Part shown: in pieces, positions 1 to 8,324 of the stretch
Position numbering within the stretch: the stretch's first letter is position 1
Layout: each line of letters opens with the position of its first letter
Assembly: GCF_008636115.1 (NCBI RefSeq)
Contig: NZ_QLZD01000018.1
Span: 38,318-102,317 of the forward strand
Source: Candidatus Tokpelaia sp.
GTDB taxonomy: Bacteria > Pseudomonadota > Alphaproteobacteria > Rhizobiales > Rhizobiaceae
DNA: 64,000 nt
Direction: 5' to 3'
Translations under genes and position numbers: made by a program
The notes under the pieces: model-generated
What the model was told of the DNA's origin: nothing
What the model saw: only the letters and a program-made list of their open reading frames with translations
The model's database searches: none

Positions 1-272
1 TCTACTCCCTGCATAAGAGAGAAGCCCGGCACCGGCCCGGCTGCTGCCTCCGGCGTAAAAACAGGCTTGGCTGTGGGCACAGCTACAGCTATGGGGGCAG
101 AAATGGTCGATTGTGCCTGTCTTAACTTGTCTTGCGCGATAATAGCCGCTATCTGGCTGTCACCGGCGGCAGAATTATGGGCAAAGAGCACATTGCCGCC
201 CGCCGGCAGAAGCAGGATACAAGTAAATTTCAGCCAATAAGGCTTTAAAAAAAACGAAAACGCAGGATTCAC
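1..272 (-). CDS. Secreted or envelope protein, N-terminal part only
   Basis: A minus-strand reading frame starts at GTG 272 and stays open to the window edge, so only about 90 residues are visible. The start is supported by GGAAAGG a few bases upstream. The N-terminus looks like a signal peptide: a short polar and basic stretch, a hydrophobic run around residues 14-30 (CILLLPAGGNVLF) and a small-residue region. The remaining part is rich in Ala, Pro and Val and shows no domain I recognise. It is transcribed divergently from the small protein at 384. The neighbouring genes are murein hydrolases, so an envelope role is plausible, but that is inference only. The function cannot be stated from this fragment. 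Confidence 0.5.
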   Translation of the reverse strand, partial: MNPAFSFFLKPYWLKFTCILLLPAGGNVLFAHNSAAGDSQIAAIIAQDKLRQAQSTISAPIAVAVPTAKPVFTPEAAAGPVPGFSLMQGV

Positions 273-383
273 ACTTTACCTTTCCCGGGTACAATTACGG
301 CATTGTCTCCTGGCCGAAAAGGGGATTATACTGCCTTGCGCTGTTTTAGAAAATAGCTGTATGAAGAATTTGGGCGATTCTTG

Positions 384-761
384 ATGAAAAAAAATCGGAG
401 CGGGCGGCTTTTGGGGCTGTTTATTATGGTACTACTCGCAATTAGCGGCGTTTTTTGGTTGTTTGGTCTTCCGGGCGGAATATTGGATAGAGCAGCAAAG
501 ACAAATACCGGGCAGGCGGGTGGCATTGGCGGCCTTTCAGGGCAAGGGGCGGCGTCTAAATTGCCGGAATTGCCGCCGGTTTTTGCCCGCATGAGCGCGG
601 TCAGGCGACAGCAGGTAATTGCGCAGGCGCAGCAAGATGCTGAGGCGGCGGCGCGCGCCGGCGGCCAGAGCGGGGCACAGGCCGCTATAGCCGGGCAAGC
701 GGCAGCAGCAGCGGCGCAAAGAGCTTTTGCCCGGTCTTTTTCTCCTGGCGGTAAACCCTGA
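384..761 (+). CDS. Small membrane-anchored hypothetical protein
   Basis: 125 residues from ATG 384; a TTG lies one codon earlier. The N-terminus is basic (KKNRSGR) followed by a hydrophobic segment at about residues 9-29, so this is a signal anchor or uncleaved signal peptide. The rest is low-complexity, rich in Ala, Gly and Gln, with a probable helix around residues 70-115 (many Ala, Gln and Arg). I recognise no domain. It lies about 60 bases upstream of the amidase gene on the same strand and may be co-transcribed with it. The composition fits its neighbours, so there is no sign of transfer. It is real coding by position, signal-like N-terminus and codon pattern, but the function is unknown. 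Confidence 0.5.
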   Translation: MKKNRSGRLLGLFIMVLLAISGVFWLFGLPGGILDRAAKTNTGQAGGIGGLSGQGAASKLPELPPVFARMSAVRRQQVIAQAQQDAEAAARAGGQSGAQAAIAGQAAAAAAQRAFARSFSPGGKP

Positions 762-823
762 AATTGCGGCTTAAAGATAAGAAACGGGCCGAGCCTTGAC
801 TGCCCCGGGCGGGAGAAAAGCTG

Positions 824-1627
824 ATGACAGAGAATAGAGCCGGCAGGACAAAGGCGGCCGGGCACGGGCGATCGGCCTTTATGGCGGATTATGCCGGTGC
901 CCAAATCCGCCCTTCGCCCAATTTTGACGACAGGCGGGCGGGCAGCCGGGTCTCTATGCTGATTATGCATTATACCGGCATGAAAACGGCAGAAGAGGCC
1001 GAACGCCGCCTGACCGACCCGCAATCTCAGGTTTCTGCGCATTATCTGGTGCGTGAAGACGGCGCAATAGTGCAATTTGTGCCCGAAAGCAAACGCGCCT
1101 GGCATGCGGGTGTGGCCTATTGGCGCGGTGAGCGCGATATAAATTCCTGCTCTATCGGCATTGAAATCGCTTATCCCGGTGCGCCGGCATTAAAGCCTTA
1201 CCCTGCTGTGCAAATTGCCGGGCTAATTGCCCTGGCGCATAATATTCTCGCCCGCCATAAAGGTATAAAGCCGGCTTATATTTTGGCGCATAGCGATGTT
1301 GCGCCTGAGCGGAAAACTGACCCGGGAGAAAATTTTCCATGGCGAAAAATAGCACAGGCAGGCATTGGCCTTTATGTGCCGCCCAGCCCTGTCACAATGA
1401 ATGGCGGCACTATTCTCGGCCTGGGGGCAAAAGGCCGGGCTGTTGCTGAGTTTCAGTCAAGGCTGGCGCATTACGGTTATAATATTTGTGTCAATGGGGT
1501 GTTTGACAAGCAGACGGAATGGGTGACACAAGCCTTTCAACGCCGGTTTCGCCGGCAAAAAGTGGACGGTTTAGCCGATATATCAACGCTGAAAACCTTG
1601 GAGCGGCTGCTTGTCAGGCTGAAATAG
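824..1627 (+). CDS. amiD: N-acetylmuramoyl-L-alanine amidase (AmiD/AmpD family)
   Basis: 267 residues. It cleaves the bond between MurNAc and L-Ala in murein or anhydro-muropeptides, serving cell wall turnover and recycling. An Amidase_2 domain spans roughly residues 25-185. The zinc-binding and active-site pattern is visible: IMHYTG with the first His, SAHYLV, WHAGVAYW, IGIEI with the catalytic Glu, and AHSDVAPERKTDPG with the last His and the Lys/Asp pair. A C-terminal peptidoglycan-binding domain (PG_binding_1) covers about 195-265. ATG 824 is preceded by GGGAGA at good spacing; ATG 881 is the other candidate start. I see no clear signal peptide or lipobox, so a cytoplasmic AmpD-like recycling role is as likely as a periplasmic AmiD role. 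The family is certain; the symbol is less so. Confidence 0.85.
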   Translation: MTENRAGRTKAAGHGRSAFMADYAGAQIRPSPNFDDRRAGSRVSMLIMHYTGMKTAEEAERRLTDPQSQVSAHYLVREDGAIVQFVPESKRAWHAGVAYWRGERDINSCSIGIEIAYPGAPALKPYPAVQIAGLIALAHNILARHKGIKPAYILAHSDVAPERKTDPGENFPWRKIAQAGIGLYVPPSPVTMNGGTILGLGAKGRAVAEFQSRLAHYGYNICVNGVFDKQTEWVTQAFQRRFRRQKVDGLADISTLKTLERLLVRLK

Positions 1628-1893
1628 CCCATAGGCTTTATGCCGGATAATGTTATATTTTGGCAAAATTTCCCTCAGGCGGTTGCGGTTTTGCTGTCGC
1701 AGTTTTGGCCTTTTGCGCCAAAGGCGGCCAATTTCCGGATAAAATAGGCAATTTATGGTTTTTTAGCGCCGGCCTGTATTTCTTTTCGATTATGTTTTGA
1801 CGCGGTTCCGCTTTTAGCGCGCTGTTATGGCAGGCCAATATAGCGGGGCCGGGGTTATTATGCGTTGAAAAGAAAATTGCGGGATAAGCGAGT

Positions 1894-2592
1894 ATGACAT
1901 ATTTTTATTTAAAAAGCATAAAGGCGATTGCCCTGGTTGCCGGCCTGGCTGTTGCCGGATCGACTATGTCTGTTGCTGTTGCCGCGCCGCTGCATGAAGC
2001 CGGCGGCAATTTTACGGCCGGCAAAAGCGGGGCCAAATCTAAACGGCTGATAAATGGCAAAAACAGAAAGCAGATTGTAACAGCGCCGCGCGAAGCCGGG
2101 CAAAAAGACAAAGCGGCACCGGCAAAACGGGCGCCGCGCGGGGCAAGGGCGGCACGGCCGCAAAAGGCGGCGGCACAGGGTTTTTATTATTTGGGCAATG
2201 TGCAAAAGCCGCGTCCTTATGAAAAGGCTATTCACCATATGGCGCGGAAATATCATGTGCCGGAAGATTTGATTCACGCTGTGGTGCAGACGGAAAGCGG
2301 CTATAATTACCGCACACGCGGCGGTGTGGGCGAAATCGGCCTGATGCAGCTTCGCCCTGCCACGGCGCGGCTCCTGGGCTATAAAGGCTCTGTTCGCGGG
2401 CTTTATAATCCTGCAATCAATCTGGAATATGGCACGCGTTATCTGGCTCTGGCGCAAAATTTGAGCGGCGGCAATTTGTGCGGCACAGTGCTGAAATATA
2501 ATGCCGGCCATGGAGCGCAACGCATGAATCCTGTCTCCTTCCGCTATTGCCAGAGGGTCAAGGCCTATTTATCCGCTGTCGGCTACCGTTAG
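1894..2592 (+). CDS. Lytic murein transglycosylase (SLT domain)
   Basis: 232 residues. It should cut the MurNAc-GlcNAc bond of murein, leaving 1,6-anhydro ends, in the periplasm. Residues 1-30 form a signal peptide ending in AVA-AP. A basic, Ala/Lys/Arg-rich linker follows to about 105. The catalytic SLT (lysozyme-like) domain covers about 110-232: LIHAVVQTESGYN with the catalytic Glu, GEIGLMQLRPATA, NLEYGTRYLA and LKYNAGHG. This matches the short rhizobial family-1 transglycosylases rather than full-length Slt70. It begins 266 bases after the amidase gene; the gap shows nothing clear. It is followed by a palindromic repeat and the RNase P RNA gene. Confidence 0.85.
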   Translation: MTYFYLKSIKAIALVAGLAVAGSTMSVAVAAPLHEAGGNFTAGKSGAKSKRLINGKNRKQIVTAPREAGQKDKAAPAKRAPRGARAARPQKAAAQGFYYLGNVQKPRPYEKAIHHMARKYHVPEDLIHAVVQTESGYNYRTRGGVGEIGLMQLRPATARLLGYKGSVRGLYNPAINLEYGTRYLALAQNLSGGNLCGTVLKYNAGHGAQRMNPVSFRYCQRVKAYLSAVGYR

Positions 2593-2604
2593 ACATAGCG
2601 CCTT

Positions 2605-2650
2605 GGGTTGGACAGGCTGGCCTGACAGACCAGTCTGTGGCGGCAAGGCG
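2605..2650 (+). repeat. Double-palindrome intergenic repeat, copy A
   Basis: Two adjacent short inverted repeats lie in the gap between the transglycosylase gene and rnpB. The first is ACAGGC-TG-GCCTG and the second ACAGAC-CA-GTCTGT. They are framed by GGGTTGG on the left and GGCGGCAAGGCG on the right. Close copies lie at 12579-12605, 12629-12665 and 14456-14496, and degenerate in-frame copies lie inside murD (13124-13260). The compact paired hairpins resemble REP-type or Rickettsia-type palindromic elements. No transposase is visible. Confidence 0.6.
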
Positions 2651-2715
2651 CAGGAGATAAGGCCGTGTTGAGAGATGGCGCGCATTGGGGGGTGGCTGCG
2701 GCCGGAATGTTTACC

Positions 2716-2744
2716 TTGCCGGCCGCTGTTTTTTGCTTTATAGA
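2716..2744 (+). promoter_or_regulatory. Sigma-70-type promoter of rnpB
   Basis: TTGCCG at 2716-2721 and TATAGA at 2739-2744 are separated by exactly 17 bases. A start about 7 bases downstream (near 2751) coincides with the 5' arm of the RNase P RNA P1 helix, which supports both calls. Confidence 0.7.
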
Positions 2745-2751
2745 GACAGGC

Positions 2752-3140
2752 TGTCAGTCGGCCGGGCAGCCGCGCCAGTCATAGGCCGAAAGGCGGCTGG
2801 TGAGGAAAGTCCGAGCTTCGCGGAAATACGGTGCCGGGTAATGCCCGGCGGGGGCGACCCCAGGGAAAGTGCCACAGAAAGCAAACCGCCTGGTTACAGG
2901 TAAGGGTGAAAGGGTAGGGTAAGAGCCTACCGCATTGCCGGTAACGGCAATGGCAGGGTAAACCCCGCCGGAAGCAAGACCGAATAGGGATAGAAGCGCC
3001 TTTTGGCGCAGGCCGATTTCCGGGCCGCTATCCGGGTTGGTCGCATGAGGCATATGGTGACATATGTCCTAGAGGAATGGCTGCCAAACAGGGCGCTGAG
3101 GCGCTTTGTGAACAGAACTCGGCTTACAGGCCGGCTGACC
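2752..3140 (+). ncRNA. rnpB: RNase P RNA, bacterial type A
   Basis: Catalytic RNA that matures tRNA 5' ends together with the RnpA protein. Conserved blocks appear in order: GAGGAAAGTCCGAGC at about 2801, the CCACAGAAAGCAAACCGCC block at about 2871, AAGGGTGAAAGGG at about 2903, GGTAAGAGC at about 2920, GGAAGCAAGACCGAATAGGG at about 2971, AGAGGAATGGCTGCC at about 3072 and ACAGAACTCGGCTTACAG at about 3111. The ends are set by P1 pairing: GTCAGTCGGCC near 2753 pairs with GGCCGGCTGAC near 3129-3139 with one G-U. The length of about 389 nt is normal for alphaproteobacteria. Its own promoter lies at 2716-2744. Exact ends are uncertain by a few bases. Apparent protein frames across it are spurious. 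Confidence 0.95.
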
Positions 3141-3172
3141 TTGTTTTCCTGTTTTACCGGTGCTGTTTTTGC

Positions 3173-3205
3173 TTGACAGCTTTGCCTGCCTGCTATTTGT
3201 TAAAA
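3173..3205 (+). promoter_or_regulatory. Possible promoter for the Nramp transporter gene
   Basis: A perfect TTGACA stands at 3173-3178. Candidate -10 elements are TATTTG (3194-3199, with an upstream TG) or TTAAAA (3200-3205); neither has ideal spacing. The site is about 70 bases before the GTG start. No clear metal-regulator box was recognised. Confidence 0.4.
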
Positions 3206-3270
3206 TCTGTGGTGAAAACCGGCTTTTATAATAGTGCCGCCGGGGCTTTAACCCGGCAGGAGAAAACGGA

Positions 3271-4593
3271 GTGGCAGAGCAGGAAAAAAAGGCAAAACCG
3301 GCTTCATTAAGCCGGCGCACGCATGATAAAATGCAGGAAATCCTGGCAGGCGGCGGCTCTGTTCGCCGCCGGGGCGGTTTGCGCTCATTTTTTTTAATGT
3401 CAGGGCCGGCTGTTATTGCTGCTATTGCTTATGTTGATCCGGGCAATTTTTCTACCAATATTCAGGCCGGTGCCGGCTATGGCTACACGCTTTTATGGGT
3501 GGTATTGCTGGCTAATCTGGTAGCCATGCTGTTTCAGGCGCTGTCGGCCAGGCTGGGTATTGTAACCGGCGCCAATCTGGCCGAATTATGCCGCGATAAT
3601 TTTCGCAGGCCGGTGGTTATGGCCATGTGGCTGGTCAGCGAAATAGCAGCCTGTGCGACTGATCTGGCTGAATTTCTCGGCGGTGCTATCGGCCTGTCGC
3701 TGCTGTTTCATCTGCCTTTGCTGGTCGGCATGGGCATAACGGCCATTATTACTTATGCTTTATTGCTGTTTGAACGCGGCGGCTTTCGCTCAATGGAGCT
3801 GCTTATCGGCCTGTTTCTGCTGATAATTTCCTTATGTTATTTGCTGGAAATGCTGGTGACCCCGGTGCAATGGGGGCAGGTGGGGATTCATGTCCTCAAG
3901 CCGGAAATCCCGGATAAACAGGCTTTGCTGATTGCTGTCGGCATTATTGGTGCCACAATTATGCCGCATGCGCTTTATCTGCATTCCGGCCTGACACAAA
4001 ACCGGGTCAAAACCGAAACTGCGGCGCAAAAGGCGCAGCTTATCCGCTTCTCCAATCGTGAGGTGGTGGTGGCGCTGGCGCTGGCCGGCATGGTGAATAT
4101 GGCTATTCTCATTATGGCCGCCGGCGCTTTCCACCAGGGTCATCAAGACGTAGCCGAAATTGAAACCGCCTATCATACTTTAACGCCGCTTTTGGGCAAA
4201 GCGGCGGCGGCGGCTTTTTTGCTGTCTTTGCTGATTTCGGGCATTTCCAGCTCTATTGTCGGCACAATGGCCGGGCAAATGATTATGCAGGGTTTTGTCG
4301 GTTTTCATATTCCTGTCTGGCTGCGCCGCGTCATTACCATGATTCCCGCTTTTATTGTGGTCGGGCTGGGGGTTAACACAACTGAAGCGCTGGTAATAAG
4401 CCAGGTAGTGCTAAGTTTTGCCCTGCCGGTGCCGATGATTGCTCTATTACTGTTTACCCGCTCGCCGGCTATTATGGGAGTTTTTGCCAATAATATTTTT
4501 ACCCAGCTTTTGGCCGTTGCTGCCGCGGCGCTGGTGCTGGGGTTGAATATTGTTCTCATCTGGCAGCAATTACGGCTGCCGCCGCATTGGTAA
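3271..4593 (+). CDS. mntH: Nramp family divalent metal (Mn2+) transporter
   Basis: 440 residues. Proton-coupled importer of Mn2+ and related divalent metals in the inner membrane. It shows the Nramp signature: AYVDPGNFSTNIQAG at about residues 54-68 carries the DPGN metal-binding motif of TM1, and MPHALYLHS at about 231 carries the MPH motif of TM6. About eleven hydrophobic segments fit the family. The length is typical of bacterial MntH, plus a basic 35-residue N-terminal tail. Translation starts at GTG 3271 after a good AGGAG. The gene stands alone between rnpB and the division cluster. The family is certain; manganese as main substrate is inferred from similarity to bacterial MntH. Confidence 0.9.
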   Translation: MAEQEKKAKPASLSRRTHDKMQEILAGGGSVRRRGGLRSFFLMSGPAVIAAIAYVDPGNFSTNIQAGAGYGYTLLWVVLLANLVAMLFQALSARLGIVTGANLAELCRDNFRRPVVMAMWLVSEIAACATDLAEFLGGAIGLSLLFHLPLLVGMGITAIITYALLLFERGGFRSMELLIGLFLLIISLCYLLEMLVTPVQWGQVGIHVLKPEIPDKQALLIAVGIIGATIMPHALYLHSGLTQNRVKTETAAQKAQLIRFSNREVVVALALAGMVNMAILIMAAGAFHQGHQDVAEIETAYHTLTPLLGKAAAAAFLLSLLISGISSSIVGTMAGQMIMQGFVGFHIPVWLRRVITMIPAFIVVGLGVNTTEALVISQVVLSFALPVPMIALLLFTRSPAIMGVFANNIFTQLLAVAAAALVLGLNIVLIWQQLRLPPHW

Positions 4594-4806
4594 ATTTTGC
4601 CGGGCGGCAATATTTCGTTAAAGATAATCAGGGATAATGACCGGGCGAGAGCATTTGTGTCGGCATTCCGGCTGTGTAACGGCAAAGCAGGCATTAAAAG
4701 CCGGGCGAGCAATGCCGGTAGTGGTGTTGTGTGATGATTTGTATCGAGTTCCTGCCAGGCCACTTGTTACAGGCAGGCCTGGTGGCGTTCATAAGCGGGG
4801 TTGCTC
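4594..4806 (+). other. Gap before rsmH; mraZ not found
   Basis: This 213-base stretch sits where mraZ normally precedes rsmH. No reading frame resembling MraZ and no TGGG triplet array was seen. A short hairpin (TTGCCG-GG-CGGCAA) overlies the position just after the mntH stop codon. Two similar GCCGGGCGAG-like segments occur near 4641 and 4700. Confidence 0.5.
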
Positions 4807-5901
4807 ATGACAAAAAATAAAGCGGCTGTGGCGGCAGCCGTGCCGGCGGCGCATATTCCCGTTATGCTGGCTGAAGTGCTGGCGGCTCTGGCCGCTCAGC
4901 CGGCCAGAGCGGAGGCGGACACAAAAGACAAAAGCGCCGCTCTGGCAGGCTTGCACATTATTGACGGCACATTTGGCAATGGCGGTTATTCCCGCGCTTT
5001 TTTGGCAGCAGGGGCGGACGTGCTGGGGCTGGATCGCGACCCGCAAGCCGTGCGGGTCGGCCGGCAACTGGCTGAGGCTAATAGCGGGCATTTTGCTATT
5101 ATTGAAACAGAATTTTCAAAGCTTGATAAAGCGGCACAGGCTGCGGGCTTTGCTCCGGTTGATGCGGTGGTGCTGGATATTGGCGTCTCTTCCATGCAGA
5201 TAGATGAGGCGCAGCGCGGCTTTTCCTTCCGCCGGGACGGGCCGTTGGATATGCGTATGTCGGGGCGGGGGGTGAGCGCGGCGGCGGCTGTCAATAGCCT
5301 GAAAAGCGGTGATCTGGCGCGCATTTTTCACTTTTACGGCGAAGAGCGCCATGCCGGCCGCATTGCCCGCATGATTGAGCGGCGCCGCGCTGATAAAGCT
5401 TTTACCACGACTTTGGAGCTGGCGCAGGCGGTAGAGGCAATGGGCCTGCACCGATATGAGAAAATTCATGCAGCCACGCGTATTTTTCAGGCTTTGCGCA
5501 TTTATGTTAATGATGAGCTGGGCGAGCTGGCGCGCGCTTTATTCGCGGCAGAGAGAGTGTTGCGCGCCGGCGGCTGCCTGGCAGTTGTCACTTTTCATTC
5601 GCTGGAAGATCGCATAGTCAAACGTTTTTTTGCCAGTCGCGCCGGTGAGCGCCCGGCTTCGCGCCATTTGCCGGCAAAAACTTTGCGTGAGGCCGCCTTT
5701 ACGCCGCTATTTAAGGGGGCAAAACCGGCAAGCCCGGCTGAGGTCGCGCAAAATCCGCGTGCCCGCTCAGCCAGATTGCGCGCCGGCCTGCGCACGCAAA
5801 GCCCGCCGCTGCCGGCGGATTTCAGTATTTTCGGTCTGCCGGAATTGCCGGTTTTAGCCGCGCAAAAGCTTAATAATTGTCTGGCAGGAGGGCAGATATG
5901 A
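4807..5901 (+). CDS. rsmH: 16S rRNA (cytosine-1402-N4)-methyltransferase
   Basis: 364 residues from ATG 4807, preceded by GCGGGG; a TTG two codons upstream is also in frame. RsmH (MraW) methylates N4 of C1402 in 16S rRNA using S-adenosylmethionine. Motifs: [10 protein letters not shown] at the N-terminus, the SAM-binding [14 protein letters not shown] at about 55-70, [13 protein letters not shown] at about 120, [15 protein letters not shown] at about 137, and the C-terminal [14 protein letters not shown] and [10 protein letters not shown]. It is longer than the usual 310-345 residues because of an Ala-rich insertion near residue 35 and a C-terminal tail. The stop overlaps the ftsL start as ATGA, so the two are translationally coupled. 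It is the first gene of the division cluster. Confidence 0.95.
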   Translation: MTKNKAAVAAAVPAAHIPVMLAEVLAALAAQPARAEADTKDKSAALAGLHIIDGTFGNGGYSRAFLAAGADVLGLDRDPQAVRVGRQLAEANSGHFAIIETEFSKLDKAAQAAGFAPVDAVVLDIGVSSMQIDEAQRGFSFRRDGPLDMRMSGRGVSAAAAVNSLKSGDLARIFHFYGEERHAGRIARMIERRRADKAFTTTLELAQAVEAMGLHRYEKIHAATRIFQALRIYVNDELGELARALFAAERVLRAGGCLAVVTFHSLEDRIVKRFFASRAGERPASRHLPAKTLREAAFTPLFKGAKPASPAEVAQNPRARSARLRAGLRTQSPPLPADFSIFGLPELPVLAAQKLNNCLAGGQI

Positions 5902-6521
5902 CTCTTTTCCGCACCAGCGATATTATAATGGTTTTGCTCATGTTGTGCACGGCTTTCTGGACTTATGAAATAAAATATGAAGCGCAAAAGCGCTATCAGG
6001 AAGTGCGCAGCCTGGAGCGTAAAATAGAAATAGAGCAGGATACGGCCGCTTTACTGCGCGCCCGCTGGGCACTGGCAACAGAGCCGGCGCGGCTACAGCG
6101 CCTGGCAGAACATTATCATGACGCTTTGCAGCTGCAACTGATTGAGCCGCGGCAGATTGTGACACTGGAGGCTGTGCCGCCGCGTTTGCCGGACGCAATA
6201 GAAATAGCTATTAGAGACAGTGAGGCTATAATCGGCAAAAATGCCGTGCCCCAAGGCAAAACCAGGGCAGATAATCTGGATATGACAGCGACAGGCAGTG
6301 TGCCGCCTACAGGCCGCAACAAGGCCGACAAAACGGCAAGGCAAAGGAAAGAGGCCACTGCCGAAACAGCAAAAATCGGGGCGGAATATAAAAATCAGCT
6401 CAGCCGGCCGCCTTATATTATACCGGGCAAGGCCGCTGCGCCCGGGACAGGCCAGCCTGTGGCCGGCGGCGGGCGCACAACAGAAAACGCGCCTGAGGCG
6501 GCAGGAGGCAAAGCATTATGA
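5898..6521 (+). CDS. ftsL: Cell division protein FtsL
   Basis: 207 residues from ATG 5898, which has an excellent CAGGAGGG site; the start codon overlaps the rsmH stop. FtsL is a bitopic divisome protein that works with FtsB and FtsQ to activate FtsWI. One membrane segment lies at about residues 8-24. A heptad-like coiled coil follows (about 25-75: [20 protein letters not shown]). The conserved tail of the periplasmic domain includes [15 protein letters not shown]. The protein is longer than a usual FtsL (about 120-140 in rhizobia): after about residue 110 it continues as a low-complexity Lys/Ala/Thr/Gly-rich tail. The assignment rests on position between rsmH and ftsI plus topology. Its stop overlaps the ftsI start (ATGA). 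Confidence 0.85.
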   Translation: MTLFRTSDIIMVLLMLCTAFWTYEIKYEAQKRYQEVRSLERKIEIEQDTAALLRARWALATEPARLQRLAEHYHDALQLQLIEPRQIVTLEAVPPRLPDAIEIAIRDSEAIIGKNAVPQGKTRADNLDMTATGSVPPTGRNKADKTARQRKEATAETAKIGAEYKNQLSRPPYIIPGKAAAPGTGQPVAGGGRTTENAPEAAGGKAL

Positions 6522-8239
6522 GATTTTGGCCGTTTGGGAAAAAAACTGCCGCAATCAGGCAAAAATCGGCTGCGCGCCTGCAAACCGGGTTTAAAAGCCG
6601 CCTGGGTTTTACTTTTGTCATATTTTGCTGCCTTTACGGCGCTATTGCCGCCAAGCTGATTTATTATGGCCGAGCAGGCGGCGAAATAGCCGAGGCCAAG
6701 GCGCCGCCGGCGCCGGAGAGCCAGGCGCGCCCCGATATTATTGACCGTAATGGTTTGCTGCTGGCAACCGATATTAAAACCTGGTCGCTGTTTGCCGAGC
6801 CGCGCCGTATTATTGATATTGGTGAGACAATAGATTTATTGGCCGGGGTTTTGCCGCAAATGAACCGGCATGAAATAACCGCGCGACTGGAGCGGCGCAA
6901 CGGCTTTGCCTGGGTTGCGCGCGGCTTGAGCGCCCGGCAAAAAGCAGAGGTGATGGCCCTTGGTATTCCCGGCCTGGGGTTCCAGACGGAAACGCGGCGT
7001 TTTTACCCGGGCGGGGCGGCAGCCGCGCATATATTAGGCTTTGTCAATATTGACAATCAGGGCATTGCCGGCATGGAAAAATATATTGACGAAGCCGGTC
7101 TTGGCGCTTTGCGCAAGGCCGGGCTGGCCGCGCCCGCGGCACTGGAGCCGGTAGCGCTTGCCATTGATATGCGGGTGCAGGCGGTTGTGCATGATGAGGT
7201 GGCCAAAACCATGGCGCGTTACCGGGCCGAGGCTGCCGGTGCCGTGGTGCTGAAAGTGGATACGGGCGAGGTTATGGCCATGGTTTCCATGCCGGATTTT
7301 AACCCTAACCGCCCGGTTGAAGCTTTGCAAAAAGACCGGCTGAACCGCATAACCGCCGGCACATTTGAAATGGGCTCCAGCATTAAAAGCTTCACCACGG
7401 CTATGGCGCTGGATTCCGGCAAATTTCGCCTGGATAGCAAGGTTGACGCTTCACGTCCGTTACGTTTTGGTTCGCAGCAGATTAAAGATTTTCACGGCAA
7501 ATATCGGCCGCTGACAGTGGAGGAGGTTTTTCGCTTTTCCTCCAATATCGGCTCAGGCAAAGAGGCAGAGGCTGTCGGCATTAGCGGCCATCGCGCTTTT
7601 TTAAAGCGTCTGGGCCTGCTGACCCGCATGCAGACACAATTACCTGAAGTGGCTGAGCCTTTTTCGCCGCGTGTATGGAAAAAGGTGAATTCGGCCACTA
7701 TTTCCTTTGGTCACGGTTTTGCCACCACCCCTATGCAAACAGCAATCGGCGTGGCCGCGCTGGTAAATGGCGGCTTTTTGCTGCCGCCCAGTTTTTTGCC
7801 AGTGTCAAAAGCGGCGGCTGAAGCTGGTAAACAGCAGGTGGTTGCGGCAGAGACTGTGCGCGATATGCGCTATCTTTACAAGCGCAATGCCGATATAGGC
7901 ACCGGCCGGCGCGGTGCGGTTGACGGTTACCGGGTCGGCGGTAAAACCGGCACGGCCGAAAAGGTGATTAACGGTCGCTATTCCAAGGGCAAGAATTTTA
8001 ACTCTTTTATTGCCGCTTTTCCTATGGATAAGCCCGCTTATGTGGTATTGACCATTGTTGACGACCCAAAGCCGGCAGCGGGAGAATATTCTACCACGGC
8101 AGCGTTTAATGCGGCGCCGCTGGCCGCCGGCATTATTCGCCGTTCGGCAACATTTCTGGGTGTTTTGCCGGATTTCACGGCGCAAAACATGCCGATACAA
8201 ATAGCCGATATAGAGCCGGCCCGGCTGAGGCGCCGGTAA
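6518..8239 (+). CDS. ftsI: Division transpeptidase FtsI (penicillin-binding protein 3)
   Basis: 573 residues. Class B PBP that cross-links septal murein, acting with FtsW. A basic cytoplasmic tail and a membrane segment (about 28-48) are followed by the pedestal domain (RPDIIDRNG at about 71, then FYPGGAAAAHILGFVN) and the transpeptidase domain. The three catalytic motifs are present: SSIK with Ser287 and Lys290, SSN at 341-343, and KTG at 476-478. The SxxK motif reads SSIK rather than the common STFK; the key residues remain. The length is normal. Translation is coupled to ftsL by an ATGA overlap. The gene is separated by 85 bases from murE. Confidence 0.95.
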   Translation: MRFWPFGKKTAAIRQKSAARLQTGFKSRLGFTFVIFCCLYGAIAAKLIYYGRAGGEIAEAKAPPAPESQARPDIIDRNGLLLATDIKTWSLFAEPRRIIDIGETIDLLAGVLPQMNRHEITARLERRNGFAWVARGLSARQKAEVMALGIPGLGFQTETRRFYPGGAAAAHILGFVNIDNQGIAGMEKYIDEAGLGALRKAGLAAPAALEPVALAIDMRVQAVVHDEVAKTMARYRAEAAGAVVLKVDTGEVMAMVSMPDFNPNRPVEALQKDRLNRITAGTFEMGSSIKSFTTAMALDSGKFRLDSKVDASRPLRFGSQQIKDFHGKYRPLTVEEVFRFSSNIGSGKEAEAVGISGHRAFLKRLGLLTRMQTQLPEVAEPFSPRVWKKVNSATISFGHGFATTPMQTAIGVAALVNGGFLLPPSFLPVSKAAAEAGKQQVVAAETVRDMRYLYKRNADIGTGRRGAVDGYRVGGKTGTAEKVINGRYSKGKNFNSFIAAFPMDKPAYVVLTIVDDPKPAAGEYSTTAAFNAAPLAAGIIRRSATFLGVLPDFTAQNMPIQIADIEPARLRRR

Positions 8240-8324
8240 AAGCAGCGCTTTGGCTGGCGGCTTTATGCCGGCAGGAGCGGGTGCCGACCAGTGATAGTGG
8301 CAGGCGGCGGCAGAAAGGGAAGAA

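Noticed and set aside
326..1105. Long minus-strand frame opposite the amidase gene
   Set aside because: It overlaps two plus-strand genes; the amidase has all its active-site motifs, and the opposite frame shows only Arg/Pro/Ala-rich shadow sequence.
2685..3320. Short protein frames on both strands around 2.7-3.3 kb
   Set aside because: They run through the RNase P RNA gene, whose conserved blocks and end pairing are clear.
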